From: Betaproteobacteria bacterium
GTDB taxonomy: Bacteria > Pseudomonadota > Gammaproteobacteria > Burkholderiales > Ga0077523
Assembly: GCA_025350245.1 (NCBI GenBank)
Contig: JANXYG010000035.1
Location: 1-42,418, forward strand
DNA length: 42,418 nucleotides
Direction: 5' to 3'
The notes below the pieces were generated by a model. That model ran no database searches. It was not told the DNA's origin and was given only the letters and a program-made list of their open reading frames with translations. Position 1 is the first letter of the stretch. Each line of letters opens with the position of its first letter. A program made the position numbers and the translations under genes. Of the stretch, positions 14,743 to 23,911 are shown in pieces.

Positions 14743-16039
14743 CCGTTGCTGCAAGACCTGACCCCGTGGGGTTGTCGCCGAGCATTACCTGCGCCCCATG
14801 CAGATCGGCGATCCGCTTGACGATGGCCAGGCCGAGGCCGCTGCCCTCGGTGCCGGTGCCGGTGCCGGGCGCGCGGTAGAAGCGCCGGAACACGCGTTCG
14901 CGGTCTTCGGCCGGGATGCCGGGGCCGGAGTCGGTGACCCGCAGCCGGGCCGCGCCGTCGGCGGCACGGTCGACCGTCACGTCGATCGTGCCGCCCGGCG
15001 GCGTGTAGTGGATCGCGTTGTCGACGAGATTGGCGAGCAGGATGCGCAGGCCGTCGGCATCGCCGCGGACGGTGACCGGGGCGTTCGCGGCGATGCCCAG
15101 GTCGAGTTGGCGCTCGACGGCGATGTTGTGCAGGTCGGTGACGACGCTGCGGGCGAGTTCGGCAAGGTCGGCCGTGGCGAATCGCGGTGCCATGGCGTCG
15201 GGCTCCTGGCGGGCAAGCGTCAGCAGTTGCTCCACCAGGCGCGCCGCGCGCTGGATGCCGGCGGCGAGTCGCTCGAACGCGGCCTCACGGTCGGCGTCGG
15301 TCGGGGCGCGTTGCGCAAGCTGAAGCTGCAGCTTGAGAGCGGTGAGCGGTGTGCGCAGCTCGTGCGCGGCGTCGGCCACGAAACTGCGCTGGGCGTCGAG
15401 CGCCGTGCCGAGACGGTCGAGCAGCGCGTTGAGCGAAGCCACCAGCGGCTGGATCTCGGCCGGGTGCCCGGCCGCGGGTAGCGGCGCGAGCGCCTGTGGA
15501 TCGCGCTTGCCGATGGCGCGGGTCACGTCCTCGAGCGGGCGCAGGCCCCAGGCCGTGATCAATGATGCCGCGATGCCCAGCAGCGGCATGACCAGCATGA
15601 AAGGCGACAGGGTGCGGAACGCGAGGCTGGTGGCGAGGCGCGAGCGCACCTTCTCCGGCTGCGACACCTGGATCACCTGGCCGCGCATCTGCACCGTGAA
15701 GGTGCGCCAGTTACCCTCTGGTGTGGGCGTGCTGGCATAGCCCAATTGCCCCAGGCCGGGCAAGGTCGGGTGCGGCTGCGAGAGGTAGATGCGGCGCCCC
15801 TCGATGCTCCACACCTGCACCACGAAGTCGTACCGAACCCGGGCTTCGCGCAGGGCTTCCGGCACGGCGTAACCGAAGTCCTGGTCGCGCAGCGACATCG
15901 CGATCTGCCGCAGCTCGTCGTCGAAGAAGCTGTCGGCCTCGGCGAGTGCATTGCGGTAGATGAGCCACGACCCCGCGATCGCTGCGACCGCGACCGCTGC
16001 GAGCAGGGCAACCAGCAGGCGTTTGCGGATCGAGCCCAT
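14699..16039 (-). CDS. Sensor histidine kinase, QseC/TctE type
   Basis: A 446-residue membrane kinase. The first membrane helix is at about residues 8-28, a periplasmic sensor region at 30-140 and a second helix at 143-165. A HAMP-like linker follows. The HisKA motif V-A-D-A-A-H-E-L-R-T-P-L has phosphorylated His226, and the ATP-binding domain has the N box (L-V-D-N-A-I-H-Y-T-P), D-x-G-x-G (D-S-G-P-G-I-P) and G-S-G-L-G-L-A-I-V-K. It would sense an envelope signal and phosphorylate the response regulator encoded just upstream, from which a GC-rich repeat separates it by 78 bases. Its ligand cannot be told, and the gene is not linked to an obvious target operon. Confidence 0.9.
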   Translation of the reverse strand: MGSIRKRLLVALLAAVAVAAIAGSWLIYRNALAEADSFFDDELRQIAMSLRDQDFGYAVPEALREARVRYDFVVQVWSIEGRRIYLSQPHPTLPGLGQLGYASTPTPEGNWRTFTVQMRGQVIQVSQPEKVRSRLATSLAFRTLSPFMLVMPLLGIAASLITAWGLRPLEDVTRAIGKRDPQALAPLPAAGHPAEIQPLVASLNALLDRLGTALDAQRSFVADAAHELRTPLTALKLQLQLAQRAPTDADREAAFERLAAGIQRAARLVEQLLTLARQEPDAMAPRFATADLAELARSVVTDLHNIAVERQLDLGIAANAPVTVRGDADGLRILLANLVDNAIHYTPPGGTIDVTVDRAADGAARLRVTDSGPGIPAEDRERVFRRFYRAPGTGTGTEGSGLGLAIVKRIADLHGAQVMLGDNPTGSGLAATVTFAGSGSGADGIS

Positions 16040-16048
16040 CAGCGAGCG

Positions 16049-16114
16049 CCGGGCCGCCCCAAGGGAGCTGGCCCCCTGGGGGGTGGCGACCGAAGGAAGC
16101 CTGGGGGGGGCGTC
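16049..16114 (+). repeat. GC-rich intergenic repeat, copy B
   Basis: The sequence GGGCCGCCCCAAGGGAGCTG is followed by GCCCCCTGGGGGGTGGCGAC, CGAAGGAAGC and CTGGGGGGGGCGTC. It is a close relative of copy A (10370-10437) in the same orientation. It lies between the response regulator gene and its kinase gene, so it would be part of their joint transcript. Confidence 0.75.
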
Positions 16115-16117
16115 ATT

Positions 16118-16780
16118 TCAGCTTCGGGTACTCAACGTATAGCCCAGACCGCGGACGGTCTGGATGAAGCCGATGCCGAGCTTGCGCCGCAGTCCGTGGA
16201 CGTAGACCTCGATCGCGTTGCTCTCGATCTCCTCGCCCCAGCCGTAGATCCTGGCTTCGATCTGGTCGCGCGAGAGGATCGCGCCGGGGCGTTCGAGCAA
16301 CGCGGCGAGCACCGCCGTCTCGCGCGCCGACAGTGCAATCGGGCGGCCGTCTTGCGTGATCTGCCGCGTTGCCGGATCGAACACGACCCCCAGGTGTTCG
16401 AGATGCGGTTCGGCGCGCCCGGATGCCCGCCGCAGCACGGCGCGGATGCGGGCCATCAGCTCATCGAGATCGAAGGGCTTGACCAGGTAGTCGTCGGCGC
16501 CCGCGTCGAGCCCGCGGATCCGGTCGGGAACGGCATCGCGCGCGGTCATGATGAGCACCGGGGTGCCGGCGTGACGGGCGCGCAGCTCGGTCAGCACCTC
16601 CATCCCGCCCTTGCGCGGCAGGCCCAGGTCGAGCAGCACGACGTCGTAGGTGTCGGCGCGCAGCGCCAGCGACGCGGCGACACCGTCGCGCGTCCAGTCG
16701 ACGGCGCACCCTTCCTGCCGCAATCCGGCCTCGACGCTTTCTCCGATCATCCGGTCGTCCTCGACCAGCAGCACTCTCAT
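16118..16780 (-). CDS. OmpR-family response regulator, QseB/TctD type
   Basis: A 220-residue regulator with a receiver domain at residues 2-115 (acidic pair Glu7, Asp8, Asp9; phosphate acceptor Asp51 in L-L-D-L-G-L-P; Lys in Y-L-V-K-P-F-D) and a winged-helix DNA-binding domain at about 125-218 (V-Y-V-H-G-L-R-R-K-L-G). I start at the ATG at 16780 because the protein then begins M-R-V-L-L-V-E-D-D, the usual first strand. A 49-residue upstream extension is unlikely. It is transcribed just before the kinase gene, with which it forms a two-component pair. Confidence 0.93.
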   Translation of the reverse strand: MRVLLVEDDRMIGESVEAGLRQEGCAVDWTRDGVAASLALRADTYDVVLLDLGLPRKGGMEVLTELRARHAGTPVLIMTARDAVPDRIRGLDAGADDYLVKPFDLDELMARIRAVLRRASGRAEPHLEHLGVVFDPATRQITQDGRPIALSARETAVLAALLERPGAILSRDQIEARIYGWGEEIESNAIEVYVHGLRRKLGIGFIQTVRGLGYTLSTRS

Positions 16781-16914
16781 GGGGCGCGATTGTCGGCGCA
16801 TCGCGCGGCGCGACGCAATGACGAATCGCGTCCAACCGGGGCTGTGCGAGATTCTCGAGGGGCTCGCTGCATGCCCGGGAGCATCCGGTTCATGTCCAGC
16901 GTCAGGGAGGCCGG

Positions 16915-17110
<196 letters not shown>

Positions 17111-17117
17111 GTCTGCG

Positions 17118-19217
17118 CTATTCGGCGTCCGACGCGGCCGGCACCACGCAGTTGCGGCCCTGTTCCTTGGCGCGATAGAGCGCGTCGTCGGCGGCGAGCA
17201 GCAGCTCGCGCGCATTGTTGCGGCCGCCCAGCGTCGCGATGCCGGCGCTGAAGGTCATCTGGAAGGTCTCGCCCTTTTCGCCCTCGTGAACCAGGGTGGC
17301 GAAGCGGCTGCGCAGGCGGTCGATCACGGCCATGGCGTCGGTTTCGTCGGTGTTGGGCATGACGATGGCGAACTCTTCGCCGCCGTAGCGCGCGACGATA
17401 TCGGTCTGGCGCTGGCTCTGGCGCACGAAGCGGGCAAGCGTGCGCAGCACGCGGTCGCCGGTGGGATGTCCGTAGGTGTCGTTGACGTTCTTGAAGTGAT
17501 CGATGTCGATCATCGCGATCGCGAGCCGGGTGTCCTCGCGCAGCGCGCGGGCGACTTCGCTTTCGAGCAACTGCTGCAACCGTGAATGGTTGTTGAGGCC
17601 GGTCAGGCTGTCCTGGACCATGAGCGTGCGCAAGATCCGATAGCGTTCGATGCGCCCGCTCACCGCCGCCAGGAGCTGTGCCGGCTTGATCGGTTTGGTG
17701 AGGAACTCGTCGCCGCCGCGCCCGATGGCATTGAGCTGTCGATCGAAATCGTCTTCGACCGACAGGAACACGATCGGGATGCCGACGAAGGCGTCGAGCT
17801 GCCGCACCACGCGGGCGAGGTCGTCGCCCGAGCATTCGGGCAGATACATGTCCATCAGGATGAGCTCCGGATGGAAGTCGTCGATCTCTTCGAGCAATCG
17901 GGCGGGATCGGCGATGATCGACACCCGCATGCCGGCGCTGCGCAGGATGACGGCGTACAGGGCGGCCTGATCTTCGGCGTCCTCGACGATCATCACCCGG
18001 AACGGTTCGGGGATGGAGCGGGCGCCGACCTGGTCGAGTTTGTCGACCAGGCTGGCAAGCCGAAGCGGCCGGGCGAAGAACGCGGCGGCGCCGGCATTGA
18101 CCGACTGGAGGCGGGTGCGCAGGTCGCCGCGGTCGGAGATGAACAGCAGGGGCGGACGCTCGATCGCGTGTTGGGCGAGGCGCGTTGCCAGGGCGGCGCC
18201 GGCGAGCTGCCCCAAGACCATGTCGCCGTCGCTCACGATGGCGGTGGGCGGCAGGCGCTGCGTCGCCGCCTCGATCGAGTCGATCGAATCGAACGCGCGC
18301 GCGTCGTAGCCATGGCTTTCGAGCTGGTGGCGCAGTCCTTCGAGCGAATCGATACCGGGGCCAAGCAGGTAGACCACGCGCCGCCCCTCGGTCGGCCGGT
18401 TGGTCGTGATCGCGGCGGGCTCGGCCATCTCGGTTGCCTCGTCCTCCGCCGGATCGAACCGGGGGCCCGTGCCGATGGCTGCCGCCTCGAGCGCGGCCCA
18501 GAGCGGCTCGACCGGGTCGAGCTGCACGCTGTCGGGTGCGGCGTCGGTGCCCAGGAGATGCAGCAGGGCGTGTTCGAGCGATCGGGCGGTAGTGGCAACC
18601 GCGGCGAAGCCGAAGGTGCTGGCGGTGCCGGTCAGGCTGTGCACCTTGCGATGCAGTTCGGCCAGGGTCTGGCGGTCGGTCGCGGCACTCTTCAGGAAGG
18701 CCCATCGTTTGCCGATCTCCGCGATGCGCGCGGGAAGCTTGTGGAAGAACCGCAGCGCCAGCCGATTCACCGTCTGGTCGATGTTGGCCTTGCGCGGGTC
18801 GTCGGCGGTCGCCGCATCGGGACGGCGGGTCTGGTGCGCCGTCCAGATGGCGCGGACTTCCTCGGTCAGCCGCATCGGATCGAACGGCTTCGGAATCACA
18901 CCGATGGCGCCGATGTGTTCCAGGGCGGCGACTTCGTCGGGTTGCATCTTGGCGGTCATGAAGATGGCCGGGAGGTCCCGGCCCGCGGCGGTCTGGCGCA
19001 ACCGGCCGAGCAGCGTCGGACCATCCATGCCCGGCATCATCACGTCGAGCAGGAGCAGATCGGGCGCGAAGCCGGCGAGGCGGGCCAGCGCATCTTCGCC
19101 GGATTCGCAGGCGAGGATGGTGAGGCCGCCGACCACTTCGAGCGCCAGCCGCGCGACTTCGCGGATGTCGTGGTCGTCCTCGACGTACAGGACGCGTTCG
19201 AGCCAGGTCGTGCTCAT
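17118..19217 (-). CDS. REC-HPt-REC-like-REC-GGDEF response regulator (diguanylate cyclase)
   Basis: A 699-residue multi-domain signalling protein. Receiver 1 (8-125) has Asp58 and Lys110. An HPt-like domain follows, with H-R-K-V-H-S-L-T-G and His193. A degenerate receiver (280-395) keeps Asp330 but has Arg for the conserved Lys (F-A-R-P-L), so it is probably a pseudo-receiver. A third receiver (406-525) has Asp456 and Lys508. The GGDEF domain (530-690) has the active G-G-E-E-F motif at 612-616 and an R-Q-T-D inhibitory-site motif (603-606), five residues upstream. It would make cyclic di-GMP and be feedback-inhibited. The start codon overlaps the last bases of the kinase gene (ATGA), so the pair is translationally coupled. 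The HPt suggests a phosphorelay from the kinase via receiver 1. Confidence 0.9.
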   Translation of the reverse strand: MSTTWLERVLYVEDDHDIREVARLALEVVGGLTILACESGEDALARLAGFAPDLLLLDVMMPGMDGPTLLGRLRQTAAGRDLPAIFMTAKMQPDEVAALEHIGAIGVIPKPFDPMRLTEEVRAIWTAHQTRRPDAATADDPRKANIDQTVNRLALRFFHKLPARIAEIGKRWAFLKSAATDRQTLAELHRKVHSLTGTASTFGFAAVATTARSLEHALLHLLGTDAAPDSVQLDPVEPLWAALEAAAIGTGPRFDPAEDEATEMAEPAAITTNRPTEGRRVVYLLGPGIDSLEGLRHQLESHGYDARAFDSIDSIEAATQRLPPTAIVSDGDMVLGQLAGAALATRLAQHAIERPPLLFISDRGDLRTRLQSVNAGAAAFFARPLRLASLVDKLDQVGARSIPEPFRVMIVEDAEDQAALYAVILRSAGMRVSIIADPARLLEEIDDFHPELILMDMYLPECSGDDLARVVRQLDAFVGIPIVFLSVEDDFDRQLNAIGRGGDEFLTKPIKPAQLLAAVSGRIERYRILRTLMVQDSLTGLNNHSRLQQLLESEVARALREDTRLAIAMIDIDHFKNVNDTYGHPTGDRVLRTLARFVRQSQRQTDIVARYGGEEFAIVMPNTDETDAMAVIDRLRSRFATLVHEGEKGETFQMTFSAGIATLGGRNNARELLLAADDALYRAKEQGRNCVVPAASDAE

Positions 19218-22200
19218 GGCGCGAGCGCCTCGATTCGGGCCGGCCCGAGCCCGGCCTCGGGAAAGCGGACGACGAAGGTGGTGCCGCTGCGCCCCGGGGT
19301 CTCGCTTTCGGTGGTGGTGATGTAGTCGATGTCGCCGCCGTGGCGCTGCATGATCGACCGCACGATATTCAGGCCCAGGCCGGTGCCGCCATGTGGCCGC
19401 GTGTCGCTCGCGTCGGCCTGCGAGAACTTGCCGAACATCTTGGCGCGGAACTCGGGCGGGATACCGGGACCCTGGTCGGTGATCTCGATGCGCACCATGC
19501 CGTCGTCGCGCACGGCGCGCACCGCCACCACGCCGCCGGGCGGGGAGTATTTGGCGGCGTTGGACAGCAGGTTGGCCATGACCTGCATGAAGCGGTTGCG
19601 GTCGAGCGCCACCAGGCAATCGGGGATCGCGACCGCAAGCTCGAAGCGGACCTCGAACTGCTGACCATAGGCGGCGTTGGCCTCGATGGCCTGCGCGAGC
19701 AATTGCCGGACCGGTTCGGGCCGGAAATCGAACGGCACGTTGCCGAATTCCATCGTCTCGATGTGCAGGATGTCGTCGATGAGCAGCATGAGGCGGTCGC
19801 TGTTGTCGAGGGCGATGCGGGCAAGATGAGCGGCGCGCTCGGGCAGCACCCCGGCGGCACCGCCGGTCAGCAGCCCGAGCGAGCCGCGGATCGAGGTGAG
19901 CGGGGTCCGCAGTTCGTGGCTCACGGTGGAGACGAATTCGTTCTTCATGCGCTCGATCTTCTTGCGCTCGGTCGCGTCGCGCGCCACTGCGATCAGCACA
20001 TCGGCCTCGTCGGGACGCTGGATCACCTGCAGCGAAACGTCGACCGGCAGCAGGCTGCCGTCGCGGCGCTGGAGATCGCATTCGTAGAGCAGCGACGGCA
20101 CCTCTCCGGCGAGCAGCGGGGCGATGCTGCGCCGGTACTGATCTTCGCTGGCGCTCGGGCAAATCTGCATCGGCGTCATGCGCAGCAGTTCGGCCTGGGT
20201 GTAGCCCAGCGCATCGGTGACGCCGCGGTTGACGTACTGGTACAGCAGGGTCTTGGGATCGATGATGACGATCTGGTCGAGCGTGTTGTCGAGCGCGTAC
20301 TTGAACCGGTTCAGGGCGGCGGCGGCGCGGAAGCGTTCATCGATATCGCGGGTGACCGCGATGACCTCCAGCACCTCTTCGGAGTCGGGCGAGTGCACGG
20401 CGCGGAACGACGACTCGCTCCACAGCCAGTGGCCGTCGCGATGTCGCAGCCGGCAGGTGATGGTGTGCTGGACGTCGTCGCGGACCACGGCGGCGAAGCG
20501 TATGGCCGTGGACTCGAGATCGTCGGGGTGGATGAAGTCGGCGAGCGCGCTGCCTTTGAGATCTTCAGGGCGGTAGCCCAGCGTGCGCTTGCAGGCTGCC
20601 GAAACGTAGGTGAGCACGCCGTTCGGGGTCAGGCGCTGGATGATGTCGCTCGAATGCTCGGCCAGCAGGCGGTGGCTGGCCTCGCTGGCACCGAGCGCCT
20701 CCTGCATCTGTTTCATGTGGGTGATGTCGGTGCCGACGCCGACAATGTAGCGGCTGCCGTCGGGCAGTTCGCAGCGTTGCTTGCTCTTGAGGATCCAGCG
20801 GATGCTGCCGTCGTCGAGCGGGATCGAGGTCTCGCGCAGGACCGGATCGGCCTGGGCCAGCGCTTCGTCGTCTTCGGCCCAGTACTTGGCGACCAGCGCC
20901 GGCGGATAGATGTCGGCATCGCTGTGGCCGAGCAGACGTTCGCGCGGCAGCTTCATCATCATGGTGGCGAAGCGGGTGTTGAACAGCACCCAGCGATGGT
21001 GCTCGTCCTTGACGAAGACGGGTTGCGGGATGCCCTCGATCACGGCATCGAGGAAGCGCTGGCTACGTTCGAGAGCGAGTTTGGCCTCCTTGCGCTCGGT
21101 GATGTCCTGGAAGGTGCCGAACAGGCGCAGGGCAATACCGTCCTGCATGTCGGTATTGCCCTGCGCCCGCACCCAGAGTCGTCTGCCCTTGGCGGTCACG
21201 AAGGGCAGTTCGAGGTCCCACGGGGTGCCCTCCGCGCGCGCGGCGGCGATGGCATTCTGGATGTCGGGCCGTACTTCGGGCGGATAGAAATCGAGCGCGG
21301 CATTGAGGTCGGGATGACTGCCAGGCGCGAGTTCATGGATGTGGCAGACCTGTTCGGACCATTCGAGGGTGAGGGTCGGGAGGTCGAGCGACCAGCCGCC
21401 GATGCGCGCCATCTGCTCGGTCTGGCGCAGCAGCGAGGTGCTGCGCCGGAGCTGGATCTCGGCCTCGCGGCGCGGCGTGATGTTCTGGATCTGGGCCACG
21501 AAATGCACCGGTGCGCGATAGGCATCGCGGACCAGTGACACGCTGAGCAGCACCCAGACCACGCTGCCGTCGCGATGCAGGTAGCGCTTCTCCATCTGGT
21601 AGCTCTCGATGGTGCCGGCGAACATCTGCCCGACGAAGCCGGTATCGGCGCCGAGATCGTCGGGATGGGTGACCTGCTGGAAAGTCATGTTCAGCAGGCT
21701 CGCGGCGTTGTAGCCGAGCAGATCGCACAGAGCGTGGTTGACCTGCAACCAGCGGCCATCGGGCGAGACGATCGCCATGCCGATGGCGGCGAAGTCGAAC
21801 GCCTGGCGAAACCGGGTTTCGCTCTCGCGCAGCGCCGCCTGCTGTTTGCGCTGCGGGGTGACATCGGTGCCCCAGATGAACAGGCCCAGCACTTCACCGT
21901 CGGCGGCGCGATCGGGGGCGAGTTCGGCCAGGATGGTGCGCGACTGGCGGTCGATGGTGATGGTGCGTTCGTAGCTCACCGGCTCGCCAGCGAGGGCGCG
22001 CCGGTAAAATGGGGCGATCTCGCGAAAGGTGACATCGCCCACCAGGTGGGCCACCGTGCGACCGATAAGGTCTTCGGGCGCCACGCCATACCAGAGTTGG
22101 TAGGTGCGGTTGCAGAAACGATAGTGAAACCCGGTGTCGAGATAGCCTATGCATGAGGGGCTGTTGTCGGTGATCACCCGCAACCGTTCGACGCTTGCCT

Positions 22201-22507
22201 GGGCGGCGTCGCGGGCGAGTTCGATCTCGTGTGTGAGGGCGGCCTGGACCTGGTCGAAGCGTGCCTGGGCGGCCCGGAGCGGTACGCCACGGGCGCGGTC
22301 GAGTCGCTGCGCGGCGAGCCAGAGGGCAATGGCCAGCGCGGCCACCTCGAACAGCGCGAACAATATCCAGCCGGCTTCGTCGGAGTACCAGTGCGCGAGG
22401 TAGCCGGCAAAGCACGCCAGCGCGCCGACCGGAGTTGCCACGAACAGGATGCTGCGCAGGGTCGTGAAGACCCGGAAGTCGCTGTTCTGGTTGTCGTGTT
22501 CGGTCAT
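19214..22507 (-). CDS. Six-PAS membrane histidine kinase
   Basis: A 1097-residue kinase. Two membrane helices lie near residues 20-65. At least six PAS-like repeats follow, beginning near R-V-I-T-D-N-S-P-S-C-I-G-Y, F-R-Q-A-F-D-F-A-A-I-G-M-A, R-I-G-G-W-S-L-D, D-A-V-I-E-G-I-P-Q-P-V-F, A-E-H-S-S-D-I-I-Q-R and Y-A-L-D-N-T-L-D-Q-I. The HisKA motif V-S-H-E-L-R-T-P-L-T has phosphorylated His864, and HATPase_c follows with D-Q-G-P-G-I-P and H-G-G-T-G-L-G-L-N-I. No receiver domain is attached, so the phosphoryl group probably goes to the coupled REC-HPt-GGDEF protein. I start at the ATG at 22507 (M-T-E-H-D-N-Q). An upstream start would add 25 residues and has no better ribosome site. The signal may be redox or small molecules, but no PAS cofactor residues were identified. 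Confidence 0.9.
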   Translation of the reverse strand: MTEHDNQNSDFRVFTTLRSILFVATPVGALACFAGYLAHWYSDEAGWILFALFEVAALAIALWLAAQRLDRARGVPLRAAQARFDQVQAALTHEIELARDAAQASVERLRVITDNSPSCIGYLDTGFHYRFCNRTYQLWYGVAPEDLIGRTVAHLVGDVTFREIAPFYRRALAGEPVSYERTITIDRQSRTILAELAPDRAADGEVLGLFIWGTDVTPQRKQQAALRESETRFRQAFDFAAIGMAIVSPDGRWLQVNHALCDLLGYNAASLLNMTFQQVTHPDDLGADTGFVGQMFAGTIESYQMEKRYLHRDGSVVWVLLSVSLVRDAYRAPVHFVAQIQNITPRREAEIQLRRSTSLLRQTEQMARIGGWSLDLPTLTLEWSEQVCHIHELAPGSHPDLNAALDFYPPEVRPDIQNAIAAARAEGTPWDLELPFVTAKGRRLWVRAQGNTDMQDGIALRLFGTFQDITERKEAKLALERSQRFLDAVIEGIPQPVFVKDEHHRWVLFNTRFATMMMKLPRERLLGHSDADIYPPALVAKYWAEDDEALAQADPVLRETSIPLDDGSIRWILKSKQRCELPDGSRYIVGVGTDITHMKQMQEALGASEASHRLLAEHSSDIIQRLTPNGVLTYVSAACKRTLGYRPEDLKGSALADFIHPDDLESTAIRFAAVVRDDVQHTITCRLRHRDGHWLWSESSFRAVHSPDSEEVLEVIAVTRDIDERFRAAAALNRFKYALDNTLDQIVIIDPKTLLYQYVNRGVTDALGYTQAELLRMTPMQICPSASEDQYRRSIAPLLAGEVPSLLYECDLQRRDGSLLPVDVSLQVIQRPDEADVLIAVARDATERKKIERMKNEFVSTVSHELRTPLTSIRGSLGLLTGGAAGVLPERAAHLARIALDNSDRLMLLIDDILHIETMEFGNVPFDFRPEPVRQLLAQAIEANAAYGQQFEVRFELAVAIPDCLVALDRNRFMQVMANLLSNAAKYSPPGGVVAVRAVRDDGMVRIEITDQGPGIPPEFRAKMFGKFSQADASDTRPHGGTGLGLNIVRSIMQRHGGDIDYITTTESETPGRSGTTFVVRFPEAGLGPARIEALAP

Positions 22508-22634
22508 CTGGTCAGGTTCCGCCCGCCATCGGGTCCATTGCGGAATATCGGCATTGTTCGCTCGAAACCACAGGGCGGACAACCCGGCCGGCGGCTGCGC
22601 CGATACCCAGAGCGGAGGCGCGGCGAGGCCGGAC

Positions 22635-23855
22635 TCATGGTGTCGCCCCGACCGGTGGCGTTGCCGGCCGGACCAGGCCCGACAGCCAGATGCAGGTGAA
22701 GGTGGCGATTACCGCGAGCGCGCCAACCCGGTTGTAGTGCGTGAGCCGGCCGTCGACGGAATGGCCCAGGATGAGGCCTGCGGCGAGGGCCGCCAGGCCG
22801 GCGAACAATTGCTGGATGGAGGCATTGAACGCCAGGAAGCTGCCGCGCAGGCGCGGGTCGACGCTGGCGGTGACCAGCGCCATGAGGGGAATGAAGCGAC
22901 CCGATACGAAGACCATGAACAGGATGGAGGCCGCGATCGCCAGGGGCACCGGCACCGGCGGCAGATTGGTCGTGATCAGCAAAGGTATGATCGAAATCGC
23001 GGCGACGATACGGAATACCCTTTTCCGGCCGTAGCGGTCGGTCAGCCGGCCGATCAGCCGCGAGCTGAACAGCGTCACGAGCCCGCCAAAAAAATACAGC
23101 CAGGGCAGATCGGTTTCCTTCAACCCGACGTTGGCGACCATATAAGGGCTGATGAACGGGATCACCGAGAAGCCGGCGAACATCAGCGTTGCCGTCAGGG
23201 CGAACGCGTTCAGATGGTTGCGTTGAGCGAAGATCGCGCCGAGCTGGGCGATGGCCGGGCGCCCCGGTCCGCTATCCACATGGCGGTCGATGCGCGGCAG
23301 CGTGCGCCACGCAACGACCCAGATGGCGCTGCCGGATACGGCCAGCAGCACGAATGGTGCGCGCCATCCGAAGTGGTTGGCCAGGAACAGGCCGGCGGGC
23401 ACGCCCACCACCGACGATATCGAGAAGGCCGACGCGATCACACCCATGGCGGTGCCGCGCCGGGCCTCGGGAATCAGGTCGCCGACGATCGCATAGACCA
23501 CGGCGCCGGCGACACCGCCGAACACGCCGGCCGCGACTCTTGCGGCGAGCAGCGTCCAGAAGCCGGGTGCGATCGCGCACAGCGCCGTCGCCACGCAGAA
23601 ACCGGCGTAGATGCCCAGCAGCGCCACCTTGCGGTCGAAGCGGTCGATGTGGAAGGCGGCGAGAAACCCGGCTGCCGCCGCGCCGAACGTATAGGCCGAT
23701 ACCACCAGGCCGAACTCGCGCGGCCCGGTGCCGAACACGCGCATCAATTGCGGGCCGAGCGGCATCATCACCATGAAGTCCACGATGTGCGTCACCTGGA
23801 CCGCTGCCAGCAGGCCCAGCAGGAGACGTTCGGAGGGAACTGCGCGGACCAGCAC
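22635..23855 (-). CDS. MFS transporter, drug-exporter type
   Basis: A 406-residue membrane protein with 12 predicted helices. It contains the family loop G-x-L-x-D-R-x-G-R-K-like segment F-H-I-D-R-F-D-R-K-V (after helix 2), the R-V-A-A-G-V-F-G-G-V-A-G-A-V pattern of helices 4-5, and a G-R-L-T-D-R-Y-G-R-K loop in the second half. The substrate is unknown. The DHA1-like architecture suggests export of a drug or metabolite. The accepted start is a GTG at 23855. An ATG 11 codons upstream (23888) is in the same frame but is followed by a TGA after six codons, see findings. It lies downstream of the luciferase-like gene on the same strand and is probably co-transcribed. Confidence 0.88.
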   Translation of the reverse strand: MLVRAVPSERLLLGLLAAVQVTHIVDFMVMMPLGPQLMRVFGTGPREFGLVVSAYTFGAAAAGFLAAFHIDRFDRKVALLGIYAGFCVATALCAIAPGFWTLLAARVAAGVFGGVAGAVVYAIVGDLIPEARRGTAMGVIASAFSISSVVGVPAGLFLANHFGWRAPFVLLAVSGSAIWVVAWRTLPRIDRHVDSGPGRPAIAQLGAIFAQRNHLNAFALTATLMFAGFSVIPFISPYMVANVGLKETDLPWLYFFGGLVTLFSSRLIGRLTDRYGRKRVFRIVAAISIIPLLITTNLPPVPVPLAIAASILFMVFVSGRFIPLMALVTASVDPRLRGSFLAFNASIQQLFAGLAALAAGLILGHSVDGRLTHYNRVGALAVIATFTCIWLSGLVRPATPPVGATP

Positions 23856-23911
23856 GCCGAACCGCCGTCAGATCTCGGTGGTGTTCATCTGCGCCCGCTG
23901 GGGGGAAGGCG

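Noticed and set aside
14750-14771. GACCTGACCCC motif resembling REP/RAYT sequences
   Set aside because: It is in the coding sequence of the kinase C-terminus, where the protein reads as normal family sequence.
19340-21538. 732-codon plus-strand frame opposite the six-PAS kinase
   Set aside because: Shadow of the kinase frame; no motif and poor start context.
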